A DNA stretch of 46,844 bases from Bacteroidales bacterium. GTDB taxonomy: Bacteria > Bacteroidota > Bacteroidia > Bacteroidales > F082. The notes beneath the pieces were generated by a model, which saw only the letters and a list, made by a program, of their open reading frames with translations, did no database searches and was not told the DNA's origin. How positions within the stretch are numbered: the first letter of the stretch is position 1; each line of letters begins with the position of its first letter. A program made the translations under genes and the position numbers. The stretch lies in the NCBI GenBank assembly GCA_028704385.1, contig JAQVLA010000022.1:1-46844 (forward strand), given 5' to 3'. Of the stretch, positions 8,601-17,136 are shown piece by piece.

Positions 8601-9011
8601 TTCTTCGTCTAGTTCAGAACGGTACTCCAATTTGATGAAGGAAAATCGCCAATCGTTCCCATTATCTTCCTTGCTGTAAAAAGCCACCAAAGCATAGTCT
8701 TTTTCAAACTTGCTCAGGTGCTTGATCACAAAATTACGCAGTGCGGTTCTGGCACGTTCTAATTTGATGACGCTTTTTACTTCTACAATCAATACATCTA
8801 AAGCTTCGCCATCAGGGTCAATGTACTTACCAATGCGTTTGTAGGTGTTGATATGTTCCTTGTAGTCGTCCCAAATCAGGTTGCCGCTGTAATGATTGTG
8901 CTTATCTTCAAAATCATTCAATAGGTTTTTGGTAAAAACGGTGAACTGCTCTTCGCTGAAAGCATTGTTAAATGTTTTTTCTATGAGTTCTTGTGCTGTT
9001 TTCTTATCCAT
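5694..9011 (-). CDS. Eco57I-like DNA adenine methyltransferase, large subunit
   Basis: It is predicted to methylate adenine at a specific site for self/non-self marking. The 1105-residue protein has FYTPREIVHYM near 403-413, SAM-binding DPAIGSGAFP near 487-496 (motif I), and catalytic NPPYG near 682-686 (motif IV). The last 350 residues probably form the target-recognition region. The N-terminal about 130 residues (ALDVLIVEVKS near 70-80, then LERARTALRNFV) resemble the front domain of Eco57I-like proteins. The D-x4-E-V-K pattern could be a PD-(D/E)XK nuclease, but I cannot confirm catalytic competence. It starts 5 bp after the helicase gene and overlaps the next gene by 4 bp. It differs from BREX PglX in its partners. 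Confidence 0.9.
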   Translation of the reverse strand: MDKKTAQELIEKTFNNAFSEEQFTVFTKNLLNDFEDKHNHYSGNLIWDDYKEHINTYKRIGKYIDPDGEALDVLIVEVKSVIKLERARTALRNFVIKHLSKFEKDYALVAFYSKEDNGNDWRFSFIKLEYRSELDEEKGKVKTKKEFTPAKRYSFLVGKYEKAHTAKNQLLPLLQNISNNPTIEELESAFSIEKVTDEFFNQYKDLYIKLYEHFENDSKVKAAITEAGIDNARFTKKLLGQIVFLYFLQKKGWLGVAQNERWGTGKKRFVQELFEQAQTQKLNFFKDKLQYLFYEALAKERDNVNSYYKRFDCRIPFLNGGLFEADYNWQEANISIPSTLFRNDEKNKAGDIGTGILDVFDRYNFTIKEDEPLDKEVAVDPEMLGKVFENMLDITERKSKGAFYTPREIVHYMCQESLIHYLDNALEGKVKKEAVETYIREGHFALENDERVATKGETKTYQYQLPESIRLNADLIDQKLSDIKICDPAIGSGAFPVGLLHELVNAMLVLKPHLSYDYLAEKLKGFGFTHRESISDSRYIYRLKRHIIQESIYGVDIDSSAIDIARLRLWLSLVVDEDDLDPIETLPNLDYKIVCGNSLIGLPDGTMRDLEVEAELEKLKEKFYDITDEKEKKALRKQINTKIRELLDSAEQFAGYKIDFDFKLFFSEVWREKGGFDVVIGNPPYGANFTDEEKNILKRLYPKIKGQPESYEYFIFQAIEYLCNKFGCLTFINPTNFIESKRAEDLRVHMLNNGLISIISNFRYNVWKDNASETLIFFFVKNRKGKTKVIHPKTPIEFAEGKQYTLLNQDDWRNNPGNRFIIRGDNSLLKRLSENSIELGSACDVSQGIIVYKTREDSAKNLYISDEPKVGWVKLLDTKSKIEKYRIFWGGRYLKYGDWLWCQRDEKYFTEPKILFIRLRNKSLKRKLIGAFDNGIYYNRDNFNNIISTSEEFPIKYVLSIFNSDVINYWYKSLFDNVNINPEQVRLIPLRDGSKLLKTCVFKIIDYLSVLSENQQKISFDFFDSALESLIYELYFPEEIKSAGKEILKHLGDLKPITDDMSEEEKLAIIQSEFERLYDPNHPVRFAIETLDSVEEVRIIKDALK

Positions 9012-9016
9012 ACTGC

Positions 9017-12000
9017 TTACTCGATTAAGTACCCTGAAAGGATAACTTCACGTTTTTGAAATTTTTTTGCGTTCTGTGCTCCTTGAATGGCCACATATCG
9101 GATATGCTTTTCCAGTATGTGCAATATTTGCAATGGGTCGGTGGTTTTTTCCAATTCCGTTTTGATTAACTGTGCTGTTTTTTTGGCAATGGTTCCCTGA
9201 GCCAACATTTCACGAACACCATTCAAAAATTCGTCATTGGAATCGGTAAATCCTTTGAAGTTTTTGAAAGACTTGTCTTTCAATCGGGTTTCAATGTATT
9301 TGGCGTTTGAACGTCCACCACTTCCTTTGGTGGGTTCATCACCTACGGTAGTGTCTAATTCAAAGCGTGTTTTGTTGGTTTGTAATAAATGAAAGTAATC
9401 GTTTGGAATATTGGCACGTTGGGTATCGGGCTTACATTCCAATTCTTTCACAGCATCAAAAAAGGTAATCTCTCCCGATTTGCCGCTTTGGTTGATGTAA
9501 AACTTTTTGAGTTTGCCAATTCTGAAAAAAGTGACCAATGCATCATATTCCAGATTTTCTTTTTTAAAACCTGAACGGGCTTTCTTTGGCAAGTGCTTTA
9601 TTTTATCAAACAATTCGGGTTGGTCGTCCCTGATTTTTCGCATCAATTCTAAATACTTCAATTCCGAATCGCCTTCACCGTCTTCACCTGTATAGGAGGT
9701 TTTGCTATTCAACGTGTTGAATAGTTCCTGGCTTCCAAATTCTTCACCATCACTCAGGTATTTCGCATCTTCTCCCAAAATGTCGTGAAACATTTGTATT
9801 TTGTTGGTGATGTTTACTTCCAATCCTAGATGTTCATCAGATTGGGTAGTAGGGAAGAAGTTGAAAATATGAACTTTTGGAAATTTACTTCCCAAACGAT
9901 TTACACGACCTGCACGTTGCAATACCCTTGTCGGATTCCAAGGCAAATCATAATTCACCAATACATTAGAACGATGCAAGTTGATACCTTCAGCCAACAC
10001 ATCTGTTGCAATCAATATTTTTAAGTTGTCAGCCTGTTCCTTTCCTTTACGATTGGGGTCAAAGTTGGAAGTGATTATATCACGCGAAATCGTATGGTTG
10101 GAAGTTAATTTTGTATCTGTGTGCCTTCCACCAGTGCTCGAATAGAACATTACTTGCCCAGGGAATTCATCAATCAATGCTTCGTAGATGTAATCACCCG
10201 TTTCTTTCGATTCGGTAAAAACTACCAGTTTATTGCTTTTGAGTGCTTTGGTTTCTTTTAAGTCACGAATAAACTGTTCTAGTTTCGGGTCGGAATCAAC
10301 TTTTGCCCAAAGCTTTTTTATTTCTTTCAGAATTTCTAAATCAAATTCTAATTTTGTAACAAACTCTTTTCTAAAATCTTTTGAATCGTACTTGTGGGCT
10401 TTTTCATCTTCAACAAAAGCTTCTAATTTCTCTATATTGTCGCTTTCAATTAGGTCATATACATCAACTTTTTTGCTGATGTAAACTGTACCATTGTGGT
10501 ACATTTCAATGAATTTTTCATAAGAGATAATGAAGCGGTCAACACTTTGACGAAAAGCGTGGAAACTACTTTCCAAACGTTTTACCAAAACACCTTTCAT
10601 AAAGCCACCAACATTTCGTTGCTGTTGCTTTTCAAATTCGCTCAACGCTTTGTTTCCGATATAATAAAGCAACGGAGTATATCGGGCATAAGTAAACTCA
10701 GCTAATTTTTTGATGGTTTCAATGAATGTTTCTTCCAATTCTCCTTCATATTCATAAACAATTTTTTGCGGATTATCTAAGTCAGGAAAAGTTAATCCTT
10801 GCATTTGCATATCCTGCTTGAAATAGGTCATTACATCTTTACGAGTTCTGCGAACCATCACATAACGAAGAATGCTGTTTCGGATATCATCCGAAACTTC
10901 TTTGATTAGTTTCTTGTAATCAGGGTCAGTTTTTTCGAGCTTGTTTAGCTTAGTCCTAAATCCTGCGAAGTATTTTTCAAGGTTTGGTATTCCGGGAATT
11001 GTAGAGTTTTTAGGTGCTTGGAAGAGTTTTAATTGTGCAAAAATGTCGTCAACAGTATTGTTCAACGGTGTTGCCGTTACCAAAATAACTTTCTTGCCAC
11101 GACAGATGTCAAGCAGATTGGCATATGACTGAGTATTTTCATTTCTGAAGCGGTGTGCTTCATCGACAACAATGTAATCGTAACGTTCTAAGCCCTTTTT
11201 GATGATGTGTTCCAACTTACCTAAAGATTCCACTTCAAAACTTCTAATACCAAAATCAAAAAGAGAATCTTTCCAGTAGTCTTTCAACACAGGTGGACAA
11301 ATTACAAGCGTTCTGCCTTGCAATTGTTGTAATAGTAATGCAGTGATAAAGGTTTTCCCTAAACCTACCACGTCAGCCAAGAAAACACCGTTGTACGTTT
11401 CCAAAATCTTTTTTGCTTGAATAGCAGCCTGATTTTGGTATTTCAATTTCATAAAACCATCTGGAAGAAATGGCTCAAATTCATCAGCCAAATTGATGTC
11501 TTCTTCCAGATACTCATAAATAAGTTTTAGGTAAAGTTCATAAGGCAGAATTTGGTCATTCAGCCAAGTCTTATTTTGAATGGTGTCAATAAAGTCTTCT
11601 GAAATATCTACTGATTCTTTCCAAAGTGTGTTGAATTGGTTTTCAGCAAAAAGTACATCTCTTTTGGTTCGCAATTCAACATTGAATTCTCTGTTTGCCA
11701 CAAAACCCGATTCAGAAAAATTACTTGAACCAGTAATGACAAAACCATAGTCACGGTCTTCTGGCTTAAACTTGCCAATGTAAACTTTAGCGTGAATGTT
11801 TTTTGTCGGGTATGCACGGATTTCTAATTTCTTGCCGTTTCCGTTGTATGCTTTGTCCATTGCAGGGTCTTGGCAGTCGGCTTTTAAAAACTCAATAAAC
11901 TTGCGAACTCCTACTTCAAGTTTGTTTTCATTTTCATCACTGTTTTCAATTTCTTCTTTTAAGTTTTGTTGGTAGCGTTTTTTTGTACGTTGATGCGATT

Positions 12001-12268
12001 CAAAGTCAATCGTTGAACTTTGTTCGTGGTATTGCATCATTTCGTATGAATCTCTGTCAACACTTAACCCAACAAGAATTCTAATTTTTTCAACTGGTTC
12101 TAATGCGTCATACAATTGATGGAAGCCACTTGCTCTGAAATAACCAACCAACACGTCAAATAATTGAGTGTCTTTTAGTGTTGATTTAAACCTGCTTAAT
12201 AAAGTATGTCCTTCTTCATTTGTGAAGAAAGTCAGGTCTGTTTGGTCTATTTTATATTCTAAACTCAT
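9017..12268 (-). CDS. PLD-nuclease/SNF2-type helicase fusion
   Basis: This is the likely DNA translocase and nuclease of the operon. The 1083-residue protein has a phospholipase D-like N-terminus: HAKVYIG at 159-165 and GSSNFSESG at 180-188, one HxK-type site. A complete SNF2/DEAD-like helicase follows: GLGKT at 302-306 (motif I), DEAH at 369-372 (motif II), TATPLNN near 398 (motif III), and ATDVLAEGINL plus QRAGRVNRLGS near 770-810 (motifs V and VI). One HKD motif is visible, so the nuclease would need to dimerise. It begins 2 bp after the XRE gene. PLD-helicase proteins also occur in phage restriction systems, but the classical DISARM DUF1998 partners are absent. Confidence 0.93.
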   Translation of the reverse strand: MSLEYKIDQTDLTFFTNEEGHTLLSRFKSTLKDTQLFDVLVGYFRASGFHQLYDALEPVEKIRILVGLSVDRDSYEMMQYHEQSSTIDFESHQRTKKRYQQNLKEEIENSDENENKLEVGVRKFIEFLKADCQDPAMDKAYNGNGKKLEIRAYPTKNIHAKVYIGKFKPEDRDYGFVITGSSNFSESGFVANREFNVELRTKRDVLFAENQFNTLWKESVDISEDFIDTIQNKTWLNDQILPYELYLKLIYEYLEEDINLADEFEPFLPDGFMKLKYQNQAAIQAKKILETYNGVFLADVVGLGKTFITALLLQQLQGRTLVICPPVLKDYWKDSLFDFGIRSFEVESLGKLEHIIKKGLERYDYIVVDEAHRFRNENTQSYANLLDICRGKKVILVTATPLNNTVDDIFAQLKLFQAPKNSTIPGIPNLEKYFAGFRTKLNKLEKTDPDYKKLIKEVSDDIRNSILRYVMVRRTRKDVMTYFKQDMQMQGLTFPDLDNPQKIVYEYEGELEETFIETIKKLAEFTYARYTPLLYYIGNKALSEFEKQQQRNVGGFMKGVLVKRLESSFHAFRQSVDRFIISYEKFIEMYHNGTVYISKKVDVYDLIESDNIEKLEAFVEDEKAHKYDSKDFRKEFVTKLEFDLEILKEIKKLWAKVDSDPKLEQFIRDLKETKALKSNKLVVFTESKETGDYIYEALIDEFPGQVMFYSSTGGRHTDTKLTSNHTISRDIITSNFDPNRKGKEQADNLKILIATDVLAEGINLHRSNVLVNYDLPWNPTRVLQRAGRVNRLGSKFPKVHIFNFFPTTQSDEHLGLEVNITNKIQMFHDILGEDAKYLSDGEEFGSQELFNTLNSKTSYTGEDGEGDSELKYLELMRKIRDDQPELFDKIKHLPKKARSGFKKENLEYDALVTFFRIGKLKKFYINQSGKSGEITFFDAVKELECKPDTQRANIPNDYFHLLQTNKTRFELDTTVGDEPTKGSGGRSNAKYIETRLKDKSFKNFKGFTDSNDEFLNGVREMLAQGTIAKKTAQLIKTELEKTTDPLQILHILEKHIRYVAIQGAQNAKKFQKREVILSGYLIE

Positions 12269-12270
12269 AT

Positions 12271-12561
12271 TTACTTTCGGCCTTTAATGGTGTTCAGCGT
12301 TTCTTCCAAGCCGCTTTTCAAAAAATTTAAATCTCCTAAGTCCGATAGAATAAATGCTTTGATGAATTCAATTTCTATTTCTTTGTCTTGCACTTCCAAA
12401 GTCTTAGCCAGTGTCGGCAACATTTCTTTTGTCGCTACACGTTCGCTTCGCTCAATCTTACTCAGAATTGAAGTGTCTATGTCAAGTTCGGCTGCAACCT
12501 TTCTAAGAGGAAGTCCCAGTTGTTCTCGTCTGTTTCGTAAATATTCTCCAAAAGAATTCAT
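12271..12561 (-). CDS. XRE-family transcriptional regulator, first gene of the defence operon
   Basis: This is a small DNA-binding regulator that probably represses its own operon. The 96-residue protein has a full HTH_3 domain over the first 60 residues (FGEYLRNRREQLGLPLRKVA, then the recognition-helix region DTSILSKIERSER). A short helical tail may dimerise. Such controllers often lead restriction operons and delay nuclease expression after transfer. The ATG at 12561 follows a TATTTTTG -7 element flanked by an inverted repeat, which is a natural binding site for it. The stop codon is 2 bp from the helicase ATG. Confidence 0.9.
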   Translation of the reverse strand: MNSFGEYLRNRREQLGLPLRKVAAELDIDTSILSKIERSERVATKEMLPTLAKTLEVQDKEIEIEFIKAFILSDLGDLNFLKSGLEETLNTIKGRK

Positions 12562-12577
12562 CTTGTCGTTATTGTTT

Positions 12578-12613
12578 GGACTAATTCATCAAAAATACAA
12601 TTTATTTTAGTTC
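12578..12613 (-). promoter_or_regulatory. Promoter and candidate operator of the five-gene operon
   Basis: The minus strand carries TATTTTTG at 12590-12597, an exact TAnnTTTG, about 28 bases before the XRE ATG. It lies between inverted arms GGACTAA (12578-12584) and TTAGTTC (12607-12613), 6 of 7 paired, with centres 29 bp apart. Autorepression by the XRE protein is inference. Confidence 0.5.
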
Positions 12614-12623
12614 AGTCGTCCGT

Positions 12624-12766
12624 GCGTTGGGAAAAATTACTCACGTCATTTCTATTATTTTATTGGTGTTCGTGGATTGCTTCGCTTATTTCAAGCTCTT
12701 TTGGTTTTGCGAAGGGTCGGCTTTGTGTGTCGAGCAAAACCAAATGTGCTTGAATGTGCGTTGGCT
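12624..12766 (+). repeat. Hairpin border element D, right end of the five-gene operon
   Basis: It is bounded by GCGTTGGG (12624-12631) and GCGTTGGCT (12758-12766), the same pair and order as the element at 2264-2352. The hairpin arms tcaagctcttttggttttgc (12691-12710) and gcaaaaccaaatgtgcttga (12734-12753) pair at 18 of 20 positions. The loop holds GGCTTTGTGTGTCG, close to the loop of the left element. The arm sequences themselves differ between the two copies, so structure seems to be conserved more than sequence. Confidence 0.55.
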
Positions 12767-12792
12767 GTCTTTTTACACTGACCGATAACGAG

Positions 12793-12822
12793 TGAATATA
12801 CGCACTATTGCGTATATATTCA
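12793..12822. other. AT-rich hairpin beside border element D
   Basis: The arms tgaatatacgc (12793-12803) and gcgtatatattca (12810-12822) pair fully apart from a 2-base bulge, around a 6-base loop. There is no T-run, so it is not an obvious terminator. It lies between the border repeat and the recombinase remnant. Confidence 0.4.
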
Positions 12823-12885
12823 CCTTGTGTCTATGTCCCATCTTCATGGTATTTAGTCGTTTTAATGAGTAAAGATACTAAATTC

Positions 12886-13260
12886 TCAAATAGCCAAACC
12901 ATCCTTCGGACTTTCGATATTTTCAAATCCTTTTCTGGTGGTGTAGGTGTATATTTCAGCTCTTTCGGCAGCCTGTATTACCCCTTGCTGTTTCGAACGA
13001 TCAGAATACAAACCCCTAGCAGCTCCCCAAAGCAATAAATCATCCGTTGGCGCATTGGCCAACTATTCGTCCAAAATTGGTAATACTTTGGCAGCAAGTT
13101 TGGTATAGCGATCCTTGCGCCCTTTTCCGTTTTCCACACGCAACTGCATACGCTCCCTGTTGATATCACTTTGCTTAACGGCACTAATCTCGTTTAACCG
13201 CAATCCCGATCCATAGCCTTACATCTATATCAATTTAAACTTGATGTTTTCGGTTAGTCG
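12886..13260 (-). pseudogene. Decayed tyrosine recombinase (integrase/Xer-like) fragment
   Basis: Read on the minus strand, the region from about 13260 translates as RLTENIKFKLI, then two stop codons, then GYGSGLRLNEISAV (the box I region with its Arg), QSDINRERMQLRVENGKGRK, and a stop after VLPILDE. A frame change then gives YSDRSKQQG...AERAEIYTYTTRKGFENIESP, ending at 12886. These are successive blocks of the catalytic domain of a Bacteroidota tyrosine recombinase. The Tyr block (EIYTY) is joined directly to the AERA helix, so the HxxR block is deleted. Stops, a frameshift and a deletion make it non-functional. It probably once mobilised the neighbouring island or another element here. Confidence 0.75.
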
Positions 13261-13350
13261 TATCATGAATGACGCATAATTTTTGAACTTGTTTTTTTAA
13301 AAAAACATTGCCCAATTATACCTCAAAAAAACCATACAAGACAACCCAAA

Positions 13351-13412
13351 AATTCATGCGTATCTTTTGATCAATTCATGCGTATCTTTTGATCAATTCA
13401 TACGTATCTTTT
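13351..13412. repeat. 22-bp direct tandem repeat, 2.8 copies
   Basis: The unit AATTCATGCGTATCTTTTGATC occurs at 13351-13372 and 13373-13394. A third partial copy with G to A at one position is at 13395-13412. The unit boundary creates TTGATCAA palindromes. It lies about 90 bp beyond the recombinase remnant. It could be a recombination arm-site array, an iteron-like binding array, or replication slippage. Confidence 0.8.
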
Positions 13413-13749
13413 TTACGGTTTAAAAATACAAGTGTAATAAATTAATTATCAGCAACATAATTAATTGCTTAAAATGCCGGACAGCACAGTTTTTTTTGGC
13501 ACCAGGGCTTGTTCGTCACAAGCCATTTGTGTCGTAACACAAGCCGTTCGAGTGCTTCATAGGAGTGTTCAAAAAAGGGTGTATTATCTTCCATCCCGGA
13601 TTACAAAACCCGCTTGTCAGTATCAATCAATAAAAAATGTATAGTTTGCTCATGCCGAAATGCTGGTTGTGAATTTAACTTAGTACAATCATAGGCCTAA
13701 GATTCACTTTAAATTCTAAATGAAATCATCTTCTCGATTGTTTACTGCT
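13413..13749. other. Gene-free stretch with two small adjacent hairpins
   Basis: No credible coding frame is seen. Two perfect hairpins lie side by side: GGCTTGT/ACAAGCC (13506-13512 and 13518-13524) and TTGTGT/ACACAA (13527-13532 and 13537-13542). A third ACAAGCC follows at 13539-13545. There is no T-run. This is the scar-like zone between the defence island and ordinary chromosomal genes. Confidence 0.4.
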
Positions 13750-13757
13750 TATCTTTG
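13750..13757 (+). promoter_or_regulatory. -7 element TATCTTTG of the VOC/TfoX pair
   Basis: This is an exact TAnnTTTG, 19 bases before the ATG at 13777. No clear -33 TTG at standard spacing. Confidence 0.55.
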
Positions 13758-13776
13758 CGAATAAATAGTACAGATC

Positions 13777-14322
13777 ATGTTAAAATACAGCTTGTTATAT
13801 TTAATCATTATGACATTATCCATCGGATGTAACACAAAAAATAAGAATACCATGAAAGAAGAGCCAAAAAACGATTCAACCATCCAAAACAATACTGAAC
13901 AGGATTCAACACCAAGAGTAACAGGCATCGGAGGGATATTTTTCTTTTCGGATAATCCAGAAAAAACCAGACAGTGGTATGCTGATCATCTCGGTTTGGC
14001 GGTAAATGAATGGGGCTCTTCCTTTGAATTCAGGAATGCCAATCGCCCTGATGAAATCAATTATTTGCAGTGGAGTCCTTTCAAACAAGGCTCTGAATAT
14101 TTTCAACCTTCCAAAAAGGAATTCATGATCAATTACAGGGTGCAACATATCGAAAAACTTGTTGAAAACCTCAGAAACAATGGCGTCACGATACTTGACA
14201 GCATCGAAGCTTTCGATTATGGCAAATTTGTCCATATCATGGATGCAGACGGAAACAAGATAGAGCTATGGGAGCCGGTAGATCATGTATTTACCGAAAT
14301 GGGAGGCGAAACAACTAAATAA
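13777..14322 (+). CDS. VOC (glyoxalase/bleomycin-resistance) domain lipoprotein
   Basis: The first 18 residues form a lipoprotein signal ending in LSIGC, so Cys18 would be lipidated. A Lys/Asn/Glu-rich linker runs to about residue 45. One vicinal-oxygen-chelate fold follows, from GIGGIFFFSDNPEKTRQWY to HIMDADGNKIELWEP. The conserved C-terminal DADGNKIELWEP block, with a metal-ligand Glu, and the N-terminal WYADHLGL block are present. Most VOC proteins are cytoplasmic, so export is unusual. Substrate is unknown. It is followed 8 bp later by a TfoX-N protein; the same VOC-TfoX association may mean nothing functional. Confidence 0.85.
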   Translation: MLKYSLLYLIIMTLSIGCNTKNKNTMKEEPKNDSTIQNNTEQDSTPRVTGIGGIFFFSDNPEKTRQWYADHLGLAVNEWGSSFEFRNANRPDEINYLQWSPFKQGSEYFQPSKKEFMINYRVQHIEKLVENLRNNGVTILDSIEAFDYGKFVHIMDADGNKIELWEPVDHVFTEMGGETTK

Positions 14323-14330
14323 GGAAAAAT

Positions 14331-14663
14331 ATGCCCACTTCAGAAGATTTTATCGCGTATGTAATGGATCAGTTGGACGAACTTGAGGATCTGTCCTGCA
14401 GAAAAATGTTTGGTGAATATGCTGTGTACTACAAATCTAAAATTTTCGGTTTGGTATGTGATAATCAATTGTTTATCAAACCCACAAAAGCAGGCGCAGC
14501 ATTTATTGGGAATGTTCAGGAAGCTTCACCTTATCCCGGAGCAAAAAAAAGTTTTCTCATCACCGGGCAACTGGATAATAAACAATGGTTGCAGGAACTT
14601 GTTAAAATCAGTTGGGAGCAATTACCTGAGCCAAAAAAGAAAAGGGATAAAAAGCAGAAATAG
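14331..14663 (+). CDS. TfoX/Sxy N-terminal domain protein
   Basis: The 110-residue protein consists of a single TfoX_N domain: DLSCRKMFGEYAVYYKSKIF at about residues 20-39, then a LVCDNQLFIKPT strand pair, followed by a basic tail (PKKKRDKKQK). Full-length Sxy/TfoX of gamma-proteobacteria is a competence activator with a second domain, which is missing here. Stand-alone TfoX_N proteins are common and of unknown function, so no competence role should be assumed. It is probably co-transcribed with the upstream VOC lipoprotein (8-bp gap). Confidence 0.85.
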   Translation: MPTSEDFIAYVMDQLDELEDLSCRKMFGEYAVYYKSKIFGLVCDNQLFIKPTKAGAAFIGNVQEASPYPGAKKSFLITGQLDNKQWLQELVKISWEQLPEPKKKRDKKQK

Positions 14664-14746
14664 TTTTCTGATCACAACGGATTTATTCACAATCTTTTAA
14701 ACTCATAAGGATTTGCAATCGTATCATAGATATTATCGATAGAAAT

Positions 14747-14780
14747 TTTGAATTAAATAAATATACAATTAATACATTTG
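14747..14780 (+). promoter_or_regulatory. katG promoter (TTTG ... TACATTTG)
   Basis: A -33-like TTTG lies at 14747-14750 and an exact -7 TACATTTG at 14773-14780, separated by 22 bases (usual 19-21). The ATG is 28 bases further. An 8-bp palindrome TATCGATA at 14734-14741 sits just upstream and may be a regulator site, but it does not match OxyR or PerR boxes clearly. Confidence 0.55.
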
Positions 14781-14795
14781 CAACAAACAAAATAA

Positions 14796-17030
<2,235 letters not shown>

Positions 17031-17050
17031 AGTCAATAAGCTGCAATTAT

Positions 17051-17085
17051 AAAAGGCAATCGTTTTTACACGGCTGCCTTTTTTT
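17051..17085 (+). terminator. Rho-independent terminator of katG
   Basis: The 8-bp stem aaaaggca (17051-17058) with tgcctttt (17075-17082) continues into T-run to 17085, 20 bases after the katG stop. Confidence 0.7.
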
Positions 17086-17136
17086 ATGCCCATTGAAAAC
17101 TTATTGTATTTTCGTTTTCCAAAAAAAAACAGCTTA

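Noticed and set aside
2352-12561. Classical DISARM, BREX or type I R-M system
   Set aside because: No DUF1998/drmB, no pglZ or brxC, and no hsdS/hsdR. The helicase carries a PLD domain and the methyltransferase is Eco57I-like, but the signature partners are absent.
12808-13184. Two small reading frames on opposite strands (12808-13038 and 12978-13184)
   Set aside because: They are off-frame readings of the decayed recombinase, whose true blocks are recognisable in other frames.
13351-13412. CRISPR array
   Set aside because: The repeats are contiguous 22-bp units with no spacers, and no cas genes are present.
14331-14663. Competence regulator Sxy/TfoX
   Set aside because: Only the TfoX N-terminal domain is present, and a competence role is not supported for stand-alone proteins.
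14720-14742. OxyR or PerR box upstream of katG
   Set aside because: ATAG repeats and a TATCGATA palindrome occur, but spacing does not match either consensus.
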